Part shown: piece after piece, positions 1 to 8,199 of the stretch
Position numbering within the stretch: the first letter of the stretch is position 1
How the letters are laid out: every line of letters starts with the position of its first letter
DNA from: Oscillatoria nigro-viridis PCC 7112
Lineage (GTDB): Bacteria; Cyanobacteriota; Cyanobacteriia; Cyanobacteriales; Microcoleaceae
Direction of reading: 5' to 3'
NCBI RefSeq assembly: GCF_000317475.1
Contig: NC_019729.1
Coordinates: 3,982,501-4,046,500 of the forward strand
DNA length: 64,000 nucleotides
The notes under the pieces: generated by a model
The model's input: the letters and a program-made list of their open reading frames with translations, nothing else
Databases searched by the model: none
What the model was told of the DNA's origin: nothing
Program-made: the position numbers and the translations under genes

Positions 1-208
1 GGTCGATCGCCACCACTGTAACATCTGGCGCCGCCGCTAAAATCAAACTCGTGTGTCCGCCGCCCCCAAGCGTCGCGTCCAAATAGTGCCCGCCTGCACG
101 CACAGCCAAACCCGCAATTAATTCTTGACCCAAAACTGGAACGTGATAGGTGTCAATACTGACATCCGATCCAGAGGTATCCTTCTCACAGAGCCCGATA
201 TCCTTCAT
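1..208 (-). CDS. rsmH: 16S rRNA m4C1402 methyltransferase RsmH, N-terminal part (runs off the window)
   Basis: Reading the minus strand from the ATG at 208 gives an open frame to the window edge with the RsmH/MraW N-terminal signature: YHVPVL followed by [11 protein letters not shown], the glycine-rich SAM-binding motif I, and then VVAID, the acidic end of the next strand. The family N4-methylates C1402 of 16S rRNA in the decoding centre. Only about 69 residues are visible, so the catalytic part cannot be checked. It is divergent from ndhH, with only 57 bases between the two start codons, so both promoters must lie in or overlap this short gap. Confidence 0.85.
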   Translation of the reverse strand, partial: MKDIGLCEKDTSGSDVSIDTYHVPVLGQELIAGLAVRAGGHYLDATLGGGGHTSLILAAAPDVTVVAID

Positions 209-265
209 AATCTATAAAGCGAAACAAAAATCAACAATAGTCAGTAATCATTAATTCATTTAATT

Positions 266-1450
266 ATGTCAAGAATTGAGACTAGAACCGAACCGATGGT
301 GCTCAACATGGGGCCGCACCACCCTTCAATGCACGGGGTACTCCGGTTAATTGTCACCCTAGACGGGGAAGATGTGGTGGACTGCGAGCCTGTTTTGGGC
401 TATCTGCACCGGGGGATGGAAAAAATTGCCGAAAACCGCACCAACGTGATGTACGTGCCCTACGTGAGCCGCTGGGACTACGCTGCGGGGATGTTTAACG
501 AAGCGGTGACAGTGAATGCACCGGAAAAGTTGGCAAATATTGCTGTCCCGAAACGGGCTAGTTATATTCGGGTAATTATGCTGGAGTTGAACCGGATTGC
601 TAACCACTTGATGTGGGTAGGGCCGTTTTTGGCGGACGTGGGGGCGCAAACTCCTTTTTTCTATACTATGCGCGATCGCGAACCAATTCTCGACTTGTGG
701 GAAGCAGCGACCGGTTATCGCATGGTGAACAATAACTATTTCCGCATCGGCGGAGTTGCGGCCGATTTGCCCTACGGTTGGGTAGATAAGTGCCAAGATT
801 TCTGCGATTACTTCCTGCCCAAAATTGACGAGTACGAACGTTTAATTACCAACAACCCAATCTTCCGCCGCCGGATTGAAGGGCTGGGTACTATTTCTCG
901 TGAAGAAGCGATTAACTGGGGACTTTCCGGCCCCATGTTGCGCGGTTCCGGCGTGAAGTGGGATTTGCGGAAGGTTGACCGTTACGAATGCTACGACGAC
1001 TTCGACTGGGAAGTTTGTACCGAAGCGGCTGGCGATTGTTTAGCCCGGTATTTAGTACGGATTCGGGAGATGCGCGAGTCGGTTAAGATTATCTATCAAG
1101 CCTTGAAAGGACTCCCCGGCGGCCCTTACGAGAATTTGGAAGCGAAGCGACTCGAAAGCGGGCCAAAATCTGAGTGGAACGGTTTTGAGTATCAGTTTAT
1201 TGGCAAAAAAGTAGCGCCGACCTTTAAGATTCCCAAGGGCGAACATTACGTCCGCGTTGAAAGCGGCAAGGGTGAGTTGGGGATTTATATTATCGGCGAT
1301 GATAGTGTGTTTCCTTGGCGCTGGAAGATTCGGGCTGCGGATTTTAATAATTTGCAGATTTTGCCTCACATAGTGCGCGGCGTGAAAATTGCGGATTTGG
1401 TAGCAATTTTGGGGAGTATCGACATTATTATGGGCTCGGTTGACAGGTAG
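266..1450 (+). CDS. ndhH: NAD(P)H-quinone oxidoreductase subunit H (NDH-1, 49 kDa-type subunit)
   Basis: This 394-residue protein has the normal length for cyanobacterial and chloroplast NdhH, the homologue of the 49 kDa subunit of complex I. Visible signatures are [14 protein letters not shown] at the N-terminus, the LHRGMEK segment (Arg49), and the C-terminal [27 protein letters not shown] that is almost invariant in the family. It belongs to the hydrophilic arm of the thylakoid NDH-1 complex, near the quinone site, used for respiration and cyclic electron flow. A strong stem-loop terminator follows the stop. The next gene on the same strand is a MidA/NDUFAF7-type methyltransferase, whose mitochondrial homologue methylates an arginine of this same subunit. 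Confidence 0.97.
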   Translation: MSRIETRTEPMVLNMGPHHPSMHGVLRLIVTLDGEDVVDCEPVLGYLHRGMEKIAENRTNVMYVPYVSRWDYAAGMFNEAVTVNAPEKLANIAVPKRASYIRVIMLELNRIANHLMWVGPFLADVGAQTPFFYTMRDREPILDLWEAATGYRMVNNNYFRIGGVAADLPYGWVDKCQDFCDYFLPKIDEYERLITNNPIFRRRIEGLGTISREEAINWGLSGPMLRGSGVKWDLRKVDRYECYDDFDWEVCTEAAGDCLARYLVRIREMRESVKIIYQALKGLPGGPYENLEAKRLESGPKSEWNGFEYQFIGKKVAPTFKIPKGEHYVRVESGKGELGIYIIGDDSVFPWRWKIRAADFNNLQILPHIVRGVKIADLVAILGSIDIIMGSVDR

Positions 1451-1477
1451 GTTTGGTCGGTTTTTATCTGAGAAATT

Positions 1478-1515
1478 AACCCGGTTTTTTTTGGGAACCG
1501 GGTTGATTTTTTTTG
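1478..1515 (+). terminator. Rho-independent terminator after ndhH
   Basis: A 9-base stem AACCCGGTT (1478-1486) pairs with AACCGGGTT (1496-1504) and is followed by GA and a run of about nine T. It starts 27 bases after the ndhH stop codon. Confidence 0.75.
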
Positions 1516-1516
1516 A

Positions 1517-1635
1517 ACCGCAGATGAACGCGGATGGATATCGATTAATATTGCTATTAACGTCGCTAAAATGTACCTGATTTCTCTCTTCTCTCTTCCT
1601 CTGTGCCCTCTGCGCCCTCTGCGGTTAATAAAAAA
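1517..1635. repeat. Dispersed intergenic repeats
   Basis: Two short sequences with relatives elsewhere in the window lie in the ndhH-midA gap. One is the 'gaaccgcagatgaacgcgga' type (a related form is near 38730-38770). The other is the 'ctctgcgccctctgcggtt' type, which recurs at about 60885-60925. No reading frame is seen. Confidence 0.5.
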
Positions 1636-1683
1636 AATCTCTCCTTCACAAATCAAATAACATCAACTTTGATTCAATAAATT

Positions 1684-2898
1684 ATGAAAATTCAGCAATC
1701 AGATATCAATGACAGCAACCCCGAACTCTGCGCTTTAATCTGCGAAAGAATTGCCGCCAGCCCGCCGCAGCGTATTACTTTTGCTGAATATATGGATTTG
1801 GCATTATATCATCCGCAGCACGGATATTATAATAGCGATCGCCAGTCGATCGGCAAACAAGGCGATTTTATCACGTCGTCTCATTGGGGCGCTGATTTTG
1901 CCGAGGTTTTGGCGGATCAGTTTGTAGAAATGTGGGAATTTCTCGATCGCCCTCATCCTTTTACTGTCGTAGAAATGGGTGCTGGGCGGGGAAATTTTGC
2001 CGAAAATGTGCTGCAATATCTGCAACGGCAACATCCCGATTTATTTCATATTTTAGAATACATTATTATTGAACTTTCCCCTGGACTCCAAGCAGAACAG
2101 CGGCAAAGGTTAGCCGATATCAAGTGTGTCAAATGGTCTAATTGGGATGAGATAGTTAATAACTCACTTGTCGGTTGTTGTTTTTCTAATGAGTTAGTCG
2201 ATGCTTTACCCGTGCATCAATTTCTTCTGGAAGAAGGGCAAGTGAGGGAGATTTACGTTGCCGCCGCCACCCCCAAAAATATACAAGAAACAATAAATTT
2301 TGTTGAAGTAGTTGGCGAAGTTTCCACCCCTAAAATTGGCGAATATTTTGATTTTGTGGGCATCGATTTGTCGGCGAGTGCTTATGGGGATGGTTATCGC
2401 AGTGAGGTAAATTTGGCGGCTTTGGACTGGATGAGTACAGTTGCTCAAAAGTTGCAGCGGGGATATTTGTTAACTATTGATTACGGTTATCCGGCGCACC
2501 GCTATTACAATCCGAGGCGCAGGGAGGGGACGCTACAGTGTTATTATCGTCACCGATATCACAGCAATCCTTATATTAATGTGGGGCGGCAGGATTTAAC
2601 GGCTCATGTTAATTTTACGGCGCTGGAAAGGCAGGGTGAATTGTGCGGTTTGGATGTGGTAGGGTTTACTCAGCAGGCTTTGTTTTTGATGGCGTTGGGT
2701 TTGGGCGATCGTATTGCTTCTTTATCAACAAATGATGCGGAAGTATTGGATGTGGCAACGTTTTTGCAGCGCCGGGAGGCTTTGCATCAATTGATCGATC
2801 CGATGGGTTTGGGGGGTTTTGGGGTTTTGGTGCAGTCGAAGGGGTTGAAGGAGGAGGAAAAGGGGAGAATATTGAAGGGTTTGATGGTGCCTGATTAA
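1684..2898 (+). CDS. MidA/NDUFAF7-type class I SAM-dependent methyltransferase (DUF185 family)
   Basis: The 404-residue protein has the DUF185 layout: an N-terminal FAEYMDLALYHPQHGYY segment, the KQGDFITSS motif, SAM-binding motif I VVEMGAGRGNFA (near residue 100), then FSNELVDALPVHQF and LLTIDYGYP. Eukaryotic NDUFAF7 (MidA) dimethylates an arginine of NDUFS2, the homologue of NdhH, and is needed for complex I assembly. Since the gene directly follows ndhH, a role in modifying NdhH is a reasonable inference but is not proven here. The last about 25 codons (GFGVLVQSKGLKEEEKG...) are low in sequence complexity, and a second diverged copy of this 3' end lies at about 4030-4146. Confidence 0.85.
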   Translation: MKIQQSDINDSNPELCALICERIAASPPQRITFAEYMDLALYHPQHGYYNSDRQSIGKQGDFITSSHWGADFAEVLADQFVEMWEFLDRPHPFTVVEMGAGRGNFAENVLQYLQRQHPDLFHILEYIIIELSPGLQAEQRQRLADIKCVKWSNWDEIVNNSLVGCCFSNELVDALPVHQFLLEEGQVREIYVAAATPKNIQETINFVEVVGEVSTPKIGEYFDFVGIDLSASAYGDGYRSEVNLAALDWMSTVAQKLQRGYLLTIDYGYPAHRYYNPRRREGTLQCYYRHRYHSNPYINVGRQDLTAHVNFTALERQGELCGLDVVGFTQQALFLMALGLGDRIASLSTNDAEVLDVATFLQRREALHQLIDPMGLGGFGVLVQSKGLKEEEKGRILKGLMVPD

Positions 2899-3137
2899 TT
2901 ATTTTGTGGAAATGCACCTGCTCTCATGAGGAACGATATAGGCTTCACCTTTGAGAACGTTGTCCTCCTCTGGCTAGATGATGATTCAGAAATTCTCCGC
3001 ATAACATCACGTTAGTTAGAGGAGGCGTTGAGTATAAGGAAGGATAAAGGCTGTACGCCGTAGGCTTTCGAGTAGGGTAAGCCCGATCGCACTTTATCCT
3101 TACCCCCAGCCCTGTACCAAAACCCCAACCCACTCCT

Positions 3138-3440
3138 ATGCGACGTTTTTTTCGAGAAAAGAGCCTCAGCCTAGTCATGTTCGGGCTGTTCTTTTTCTCA
3201 CTGGTAGGTCAAATCATCACGGGCGATCGCGACTACAGTCAAGAACTAAAAGATCGCTAGCAGCCCCAGATTTGTATTCTTGAGTATCTTGGAAGCGGTC
3301 AATTTATCGAAGTGCTCTTTGAAAACTGGGGCTGCTGGCGATCGTCACACTAGCGGTTTTGTCTGTTTTCTTGCGCCACAAGGGTTCGCCCGAATCCAAA
3401 CCAGTCGTGAAGCGAAGCTATCTTCCCGCAGGGGTTCGGT
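3138..3440 (+). pseudogene. DUF6766-type small membrane protein, broken (stop plus frameshift)
   Basis: The ATG at 3138 opens a frame that reads as the N-terminus of DUF6766 membrane proteins (MRRFFREKSLSLVMFGLFFF..., one transmembrane helix) but stops at TAG 3258-3260. The same frame continues after the stop with family-like sequence (EYLGSGQFIEVLFENWG). The match then jumps frame near 3335 to LAVLSVFLRHKGSPESKPV, also family-like. The 3' end runs into a dispersed repeat (3406-3438). A stop, a shift and the repeat together mark a decayed gene. A 40-residue product could still be made from the first segment. The family assignment is from memory of its conserved words. Confidence 0.65.
3406..3438 (+). 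repeat. Dispersed repeat, 'gtgaagcgaagctatc' family, copy 1
   Basis: The core gtgaagcgaagctatc followed by a short GGG-rich tail recurs at 4087-4119, in degenerate form at about 47443-47473, and inverted at about 53753-53788. This copy sits at the 3' end of the broken DUF6766 gene. Confidence 0.6.
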
Positions 3441-3721
3441 GAAGGGTAGGAAATCGCCCGAATGACTAAACTAGAAAAGATTAACAAAGCCTTTTGGGGC
3501 GTTTAACTGCTACCTGAATTAGTAGAGCTAGGTAAAATAAATCGGTTTTGACAGCGACATCATCATTAGTTCAAAACTACTCTTTTAGGTAGAGGCATCC
3601 ATATTTTTAGTTTTTTAGAATGACCTGTAACTTGCAAGCAATTACTATCACTCAAACAGGTTTTGCAAGTTTTTTAACCTGTAAACCAACTGGAAAAAGT
3701 TGAGTAAAAAGGAGTTGCATC

Positions 3722-3955
3722 ATGACAGATACAAGCAAGCGTGGATTCGCTTCAATGGATGAGGATAAACAGCGGGAAATTGCCAGCCAAGGCGGAAAAG
3801 CTGCCCACGAACAAGGAACAGCACATGAGTTTACTTCCGAGGAAGCGAAAGAGGCTGGTCGCAAGGGTGGTGAAACAGTCAGCCAAGATCGGGAGCATAT
3901 GTCAGAGATCGGTCGCGAAGGCGGCAAAAGTTCTCGCAAAAAGGGAAATAAATAG
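3722..3955 (+). CDS. KGG-repeat stress-type protein (GsiB/con-10-like)
   Basis: The protein is 77 residues, highly hydrophilic, and built from three KGG-type repeats: GFASMDEDKQREIASQGGKAAHE, then FTSEEAKEAGRKGGETVSQDREHMSEIGREGGKSS. Proteins of this family (B. subtilis GsiB, fungal con-10) accumulate on starvation, desiccation or general stress; the molecular action is unknown. It has a terminator of its own, so it is probably monocistronic. It lies between a broken DUF6766 gene and a duplicated methyltransferase tail, so its neighbourhood has been rearranged. Confidence 0.85.
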   Translation: MTDTSKRGFASMDEDKQREIASQGGKAAHEQGTAHEFTSEEAKEAGRKGGETVSQDREHMSEIGREGGKSSRKKGNK

Positions 3956-3991
3956 TTCTTGAGTGCGTCTGCTGATTCTTTTCCAAGCGAG

Positions 3992-4032
3992 ACTAGAAGT
4001 TTCAATCCGTATTGGAACTTCTAGTTTGTTTT
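3992..4032 (+). terminator. Rho-independent terminator of the KGG gene
   Basis: A 15-base stem actagaagtttcaat (3992-4006) pairs with attggaacttctagt (4011-4025) with one mismatch, has a 4-base loop, and is followed by TTGTTTT. It starts 36 bases after the stop codon. Confidence 0.8.
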
Positions 4033-4146
4033 GGGGGATTTTGGGGTGTTGATGCGGTGTAAGGGGTTGAGGGAGGAGGAAAAAGTGCGTGAAGCGAAGC
4101 TATCCCGTAGGGAATCGCTCAAAGGTTTCACGGTGCCTGAGTGATT
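4030..4146 (+). pseudogene. Decayed second copy of the 3' end of the midA-like gene, with a repeat inserted
   Basis: This stretch aligns by eye with 2816-2902, the last about 28 codons and stop of the methyltransferase gene (shared: ggggttgaaggaggaggaaaa and ggtgcctga.t.attatt), with scattered substitutions. A 'gtgaagcgaagctatc' dispersed repeat (4087-4119) interrupts it. The two copies bracket the DUF6766 relic and the KGG gene. Confidence 0.6.
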
Positions 4147-4165
4147 ATTCCAGATTGATTATTAA

Positions 4166-4741
4166 CTAATTAAGCTGTTTTTTAACCGCACGAGCGATTA
4201 AAGGCGCTTTCTTTTCTAACCCTTCTAAATTAAGTTCGTTCTCTAGATACATCCGATACCACTCCTGACGTTGTTCTATAACCCATTCACTATTCTGAAG
4301 CTGTAACTTTTTGAGGGTAAATTCGGCTCGATCGCGCTCGTGGGAAGGAATCGCATCAGTCAAAATCAACTGACAAGAAGGTAGGATAATCTCAAACCAA
4401 TTATCTTCTACTTCAAACGGATCGAGAATTTGTCGATCGTAAGTTCCTTTGCAGCTATTTACCCGTTGCAAAGCATAGCGATAGTTTTTCCAGTCATAAA
4501 TCAAATGCCGATTTTCTGCTTTACTTTTACTCAAATAATGATCTACAGTACCCATCCGACTCGGTATGTACATAACTGAATAGCCACAAAGATTTTGGAA
4601 CTCTTTAGCTAATTGAGGTTTGAAGCTCGACCAAAAATCTTTTGGTTCTTTGCCAGGATGTTTAACTAACCAATTATTGCCTGCTTTTCGCACCTGTCGA
4701 TCAAAATCTGCTGGTTCCGGTGGCGGAGTAAATCGCATCAT
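4166..4741 (-). CDS. HNH-type nuclease-like protein, PtuB/TIGR02646-like (Septu effector candidate)
   Basis: The start is taken at the ATG at 4741, two bases after the stop of the upstream ATPase gene; an ATG 30 bases earlier would overlap it. The 191-residue product has the layout of TIGR02646/PtuB HNH proteins: a TVDHYLSKSK segment (His68) followed by IYDWKNYRYALQRVNSCKG (Asn95, Lys98), where family members usually read VDHF.PKS and W.NL..SC..CN..KG. Most zinc-binding cysteines expected around the HNH core are absent (one remains, Cys52), so metal binding may differ. In Septu, PtuB is the nuclease partner of an ATPase, and that pairing is seen here. Function in defence is inference from family and neighbour. 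Confidence 0.65.
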   Translation of the reverse strand: MMRFTPPPEPADFDRQVRKAGNNWLVKHPGKEPKDFWSSFKPQLAKEFQNLCGYSVMYIPSRMGTVDHYLSKSKAENRHLIYDWKNYRYALQRVNSCKGTYDRQILDPFEVEDNWFEIILPSCQLILTDAIPSHERDRAEFTLKKLQLQNSEWVIEQRQEWYRMYLENELNLEGLEKKAPLIARAVKKQLN

Positions 4742-4743
4742 TT

Positions 4744-5967
4744 TTACTCTACCTCGGTGCTCACAATCCATCGAGGCCAGAAGCGATCGTGTTCTGGTAA
4801 AACTCGCAGGAGTTCCTGATGAATTTGCTCTTTAGTTCTGAGGTATTCAGGAAAAGTTTCCATGCTTTCTCCTCGCATGAAAGTATACGCAGCCTCAATC
4901 GCTATTTCTGCTTCGCGGGAACGAGCCTGTTTTAACCCAAAAATATCTGAAGTTAGCCAGCCAACAGCATCGCCATGTTTTGTCCAAGGAACTTCATTAA
5001 GAGTTACATTTTTACCTTGTAACTCAAACAAAAATAACTTATCTTGCTCCTCATCAAATTGAGGCTCGATTGAGGCAAGTAGCAGCGGAGAATGAGTTGT
5101 AGCTATTAGCTGAAGTTTCATTTCATTTTCGAGGTTTGTCGCTACTTCTAAGATAGCTGGCAAGATTGAGCGTTGCCACTGTGGATGTAAATGAGCTTCA
5201 ACTTCATCGATTAAAATAATTATCTGATCCAGAGGTTCTTGTTGCCGCAACTTAGAAGCCATTGTGTGTTCATACCAAGTCCATACTAACAAATAAGCTA
5301 ATCCTAAAATTCGCTTAATGCCCGCTGATGCGTAGATAATCGGAACATTGCCATAGGGAAAATTCAAGGTAGGAATCTCACGCACATCCTCAACAGAAAC
5401 CCTGATGGGTTCTCCCGGTTCCATCCATTCATCAGCATCGGGAGAAAGTTGTTTAATGACGCGAGATAATAGTTGGAATTGAGATCGGTCTGGTTGACGT
5501 TGCCAGTTCACCCAATCATGAATTAGACCATTACAGATAAATTTTCCTTCTGAATTAATCAATCCATTCCAAAGACTATCATAATTGAAGTGATAAGCTG
5601 CTAAGCGGTTACGGGCAGGATCTAAGACTGAAAATCCATCAACACGAACGTAAATAATTAACCCTTTGAAACTAGAATACTTGCCAATGTCTAACCACTT
5701 TTGTTCGGAAAAACTAAACAGACTTCGATATTTATCGGATTTTTTTTGATTGCTTAAAAGAGAAGTGATTTCCGGGGAATTGCCCTGTCCCTGCTGTGGC
5801 CAAGCTGGACTATCCGCCCATTTTCCAGTTAGTACCCACCAAGCAACATCAAGCAAAAAAGTTTTCCCCAAACCATTGTCGCCAGTAAATAAATTAATGC
5901 GATCGGCAAATTCTACATCGAACTGGGGGGCGGTTCCGACTTGTTTTAGATGAAGTTCTTTCAGCAT
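4744..5967 (-). CDS. AAA ATPase, PtuA/OLD-like, partner of the HNH protein
   Basis: The 407-residue soluble ATPase has an SMC/OLD-like order: MLKELHLKQVG and INLFTGDNGLGKTFLLD (Walker A, about residues 33-41), an insertion-rich middle, then IILIDEVEAHLHPQWQ (Walker B with the signature-type H-L-H-P) and LIATTHSPLLLASI (the switch histidine region). This is the ATP-binding family that pairs with HNH nucleases in Septu (PtuA) and in some retrons. Its stop is 2 bases before the HNH gene start, so translation is probably coupled. It lies 73 bases downstream of the C5-methyltransferase stop, on the same strand. It is shorter than many PtuA proteins. Confidence 0.75.
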   Translation of the reverse strand: MLKELHLKQVGTAPQFDVEFADRINLFTGDNGLGKTFLLDVAWWVLTGKWADSPAWPQQGQGNSPEITSLLSNQKKSDKYRSLFSFSEQKWLDIGKYSSFKGLIIYVRVDGFSVLDPARNRLAAYHFNYDSLWNGLINSEGKFICNGLIHDWVNWQRQPDRSQFQLLSRVIKQLSPDADEWMEPGEPIRVSVEDVREIPTLNFPYGNVPIIYASAGIKRILGLAYLLVWTWYEHTMASKLRQQEPLDQIIILIDEVEAHLHPQWQRSILPAILEVATNLENEMKLQLIATTHSPLLLASIEPQFDEEQDKLFLFELQGKNVTLNEVPWTKHGDAVGWLTSDIFGLKQARSREAEIAIEAAYTFMRGESMETFPEYLRTKEQIHQELLRVLPEHDRFWPRWIVSTEVE

Positions 5968-6040
5968 TTTGAATATTCACTCTATCAGCTACATAATTAG
6001 CTCAATATTTAGAAATATTGTACTATAAACTACTTGCTGA

Positions 6041-7165
6041 TTATAAAATATTTTCACTTGGTTCTAATTCAGCCCATCTCAATCGTTTCTGAATTGACAT
6101 CCCCTGCAACTTTTTACTCATTTCATATAAATCCACTTTCGGATAATCCCCCTTAAATAGCGGAATTAAAGCCTCAACAACAGCAGCAATTCCCTCCGGT
6201 GGCACTGCATTTCCAATCTGCCGCCGTACTTCTGTGGTAGAACCTTCAAAAACAAAATTATCGGGAAATGTTTGCAATCTTGCTCTTTCACGATTTGTCA
6301 AAGAACGCGGTTCTAAATAATGATAACCCCAAGTCCCGCCGCCTCCACCAGCAATGATTGTCGATGATGGTTTATCTGGATGAATTCTGCGATAAACGTG
6401 ACTGATCATGCCTTTGACATAGTAGGGACTATCCTTGGGAATATCAGCAAAATTGCCTCCCGGTTGAATTCGATTTAAAATTTCAACGGTGCGGGCTTGA
6501 ATTTTATGATGTTTGTTATTGTCAAGAACTGCTTCCACATTTGTGAGTGCTTCGCCCGCTGTTCGATAGGGATATTCTCGATTTGGCCCGTATTCTGGCT
6601 GAGGATGCACAAAGTTAAATCCTGTATCCATCCGAATGCCTACTAATAACACTCTTTGGCGAAACTGGGGAACTCCGTAATCAGCAAAGTTGTAGAGTTT
6701 AGGTTTAACTAAGTAGCCCGGAGCGATACTTTCAAAGTCAGAAATTATTTGTTTTATTGCTTGGTAATTATTCGCACTTAATAAGCCTTTGACGTTTTCT
6801 GCTACAAAAGCTTTGGGCTTTTTTTGATTGACAAAATCGAGAAAGTATGTATATAAATTACCTCTGGTTCCTTCAAGTCCGGGACGTTTCCAAATTAGGG
6901 AGAAATCTTGACAGGGGAACCCTCCTATACATATTTCCGCTTCGGGAACTTGTGCAATGTCTATATTTTCTATGCTGTCGTTGATGATGACATCAGCAAT
7001 GTTTCTGCTGAATGTTTTGCAGGCGTATTTGTTGGAGTCGATCGCCCAAACTACCTCAAATCCGGCTTGGTGGAATGGCAAATCCATGCCGCCGCAACCA
7101 GAAAATAAGGATATGAGTCGCGGTTTTTTTGTCCAGGCGATCGGCTGGAGACGTTCGATTAACAT
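6041..7165 (-). CDS. DNA (cytosine-5) methyltransferase
   Basis: The 374-residue protein carries the ordered C5-methyltransferase motifs: motif I LISLFSGCGGMDLPF, motif IV GGFPCQDFS with the catalytic Cys, motif VI FVAENVKGL, motif VIII FRQRVLLVGIR, and motif X QIGNAVPPEGIA at the C-terminus. It transfers a methyl group from SAM to cytosine C5 in a specific DNA site. The target-recognition part between motifs VIII and IX is of ordinary size, so the enzyme looks complete. No dedicated restriction endonuclease is adjacent, but an ATPase/HNH pair follows on the same strand after 73 bases. The three may form one modification-and-defence operon, or this may be a solitary methyltransferase. Confidence 0.92.
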   Translation of the reverse strand: MLIERLQPIAWTKKPRLISLFSGCGGMDLPFHQAGFEVVWAIDSNKYACKTFSRNIADVIINDSIENIDIAQVPEAEICIGGFPCQDFSLIWKRPGLEGTRGNLYTYFLDFVNQKKPKAFVAENVKGLLSANNYQAIKQIISDFESIAPGYLVKPKLYNFADYGVPQFRQRVLLVGIRMDTGFNFVHPQPEYGPNREYPYRTAGEALTNVEAVLDNNKHHKIQARTVEILNRIQPGGNFADIPKDSPYYVKGMISHVYRRIHPDKPSSTIIAGGGGGTWGYHYLEPRSLTNRERARLQTFPDNFVFEGSTTEVRRQIGNAVPPEGIAAVVEALIPLFKGDYPKVDLYEMSKKLQGMSIQKRLRWAELEPSENIL

Positions 7166-7261
7166 AGGAGTGTAAAGTTAGCCAAGGGCGGGCTGGATGC
7201 CCCCACCACAAGAGTGTCATCATACCAAAACACGATCGAACTCGACTCATCAATTGATATT

Positions 7262-8011
7262 TCACTCTTCCTCATCTAACTCGATCCCGGCTTGACGCAG
7301 TTTTTCGGCCAATCTTTCAGCGCGGAGTCGTTCGCGATCGGCTCGTTCTTCCGACCACAGCAATAACTCGCCTTCAGAATTCCACCACCTCAGCCAAAAG
7401 CCTGTTCTCCCTTCGTGGGTTCCTTCCCAAATACCCAAAAATAGGTCTAATCCCGGTATCCAATAACGTCCGTTTTCATCAGGTTTTTGCAAGTTGTAGC
7501 GCTCTGATTCTAAAGCGTAAACTTCTAAATGAGCTGTTTGTGCTCGGAATATGACGTATCTGGGTACTTTGATTACTTGCTCGTAAAAATACCACTTTCC
7601 CACCCGCGAGGTAAATTCAACCGAGTATTCTTCTCCATAGGTTTCTGAAAGAAATTCCATCACGATTTGGGGGATGGTTCCTTCTGTGTGCGGGGTGTAA
7701 CTGCGGCGGACTTGCGAGACATTTTTTGGATTGACGGGTTTCACGTACATCCAATCTGGTGCTTTGCAGATAATGCGCTGTTCGTCGCTGGTTGAACCTG
7801 GGAAACTAATTCCGGCACACAAGGCAAAGTTGGAAACAATTAAGGCATCCTGCATTAATTCAGGAAAACCTGTTAGCGGCTGGCGCAAAGCGGCGGCTAA
7901 CAATGGTTGGCTTTCGTCTTCCACGGGGTCGTCTGGTAGTTGGAAATCTTCTGGTAGTAGCGGCCAGGTGATTGTGAGTTGTGTTTCAGGATTTTTAGTT
8001 GCTACAGACAT
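7262..8011 (-). CDS. Uma2-family (DUF820) nuclease-like protein
   Basis: The 249-residue protein has the Uma2/DUF820 restriction-like fold markers: CKAPDWMYVKP (the acidic PD element), IPQIVMEFLSETYGEEY (the E-x-x element), and a late GRYWIPGLDLFLGIWEGTH segment typical of cyanobacterial members. The C-terminus is a charged heptad region (RERLRAERLAEKLRQAGIELDEEE) as often appended in this family. Cyanobacterial genomes hold dozens of these genes; the predicted PD-(D/E)xK fold suggests DNA cleavage, but their role is not established. It lies upstream of the methyltransferase on the same strand with a 96-base gap that holds a 'gggcgggc...gccccc' repeat. Confidence 0.85.
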   Translation of the reverse strand: MSVATKNPETQLTITWPLLPEDFQLPDDPVEDESQPLLAAALRQPLTGFPELMQDALIVSNFALCAGISFPGSTSDEQRIICKAPDWMYVKPVNPKNVSQVRRSYTPHTEGTIPQIVMEFLSETYGEEYSVEFTSRVGKWYFYEQVIKVPRYVIFRAQTAHLEVYALESERYNLQKPDENGRYWIPGLDLFLGIWEGTHEGRTGFWLRWWNSEGELLLWSEERADRERLRAERLAEKLRQAGIELDEEE

Positions 8012-8084
8012 AGTTTATCAGAGGTTAAATGTTTTAATGTTTAAATTATATCTCTTGGTTTTTGGGATTCATGTTAATGGTTTA

Positions 8085-8175
8085 ATGACGAGGCAGAGCC
8101 TCTGGATATGTGTTACCGGGCAAAGCCTGATAACGAGAGGATTGGAATTCTAAGTCCCCCTGATTTAGGGGGATC
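8085..8175. repeat. Dispersed repeats between hisS and the Uma2 gene
   Basis: Three palindromic repeats stand in a row: gaggcagagcctc, a 'ccgggcaaagcctgataacgag' unit, and tccccctgatttaggggga. Forms related to the last recur at about 47048-47158 inside the Omp85 gene. The hairpins may end transcription of both convergent neighbours, but no T-run is seen. Confidence 0.55.
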
Positions 8176-8199
8176 TAGACTGGGCTAAAACCGAGAGTT

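Noticed and set aside
3280-3465. 61-residue open frame
   Set aside because: It lies in the wrong frame over the broken DUF6766 gene; the family-like words are in the other two frames.
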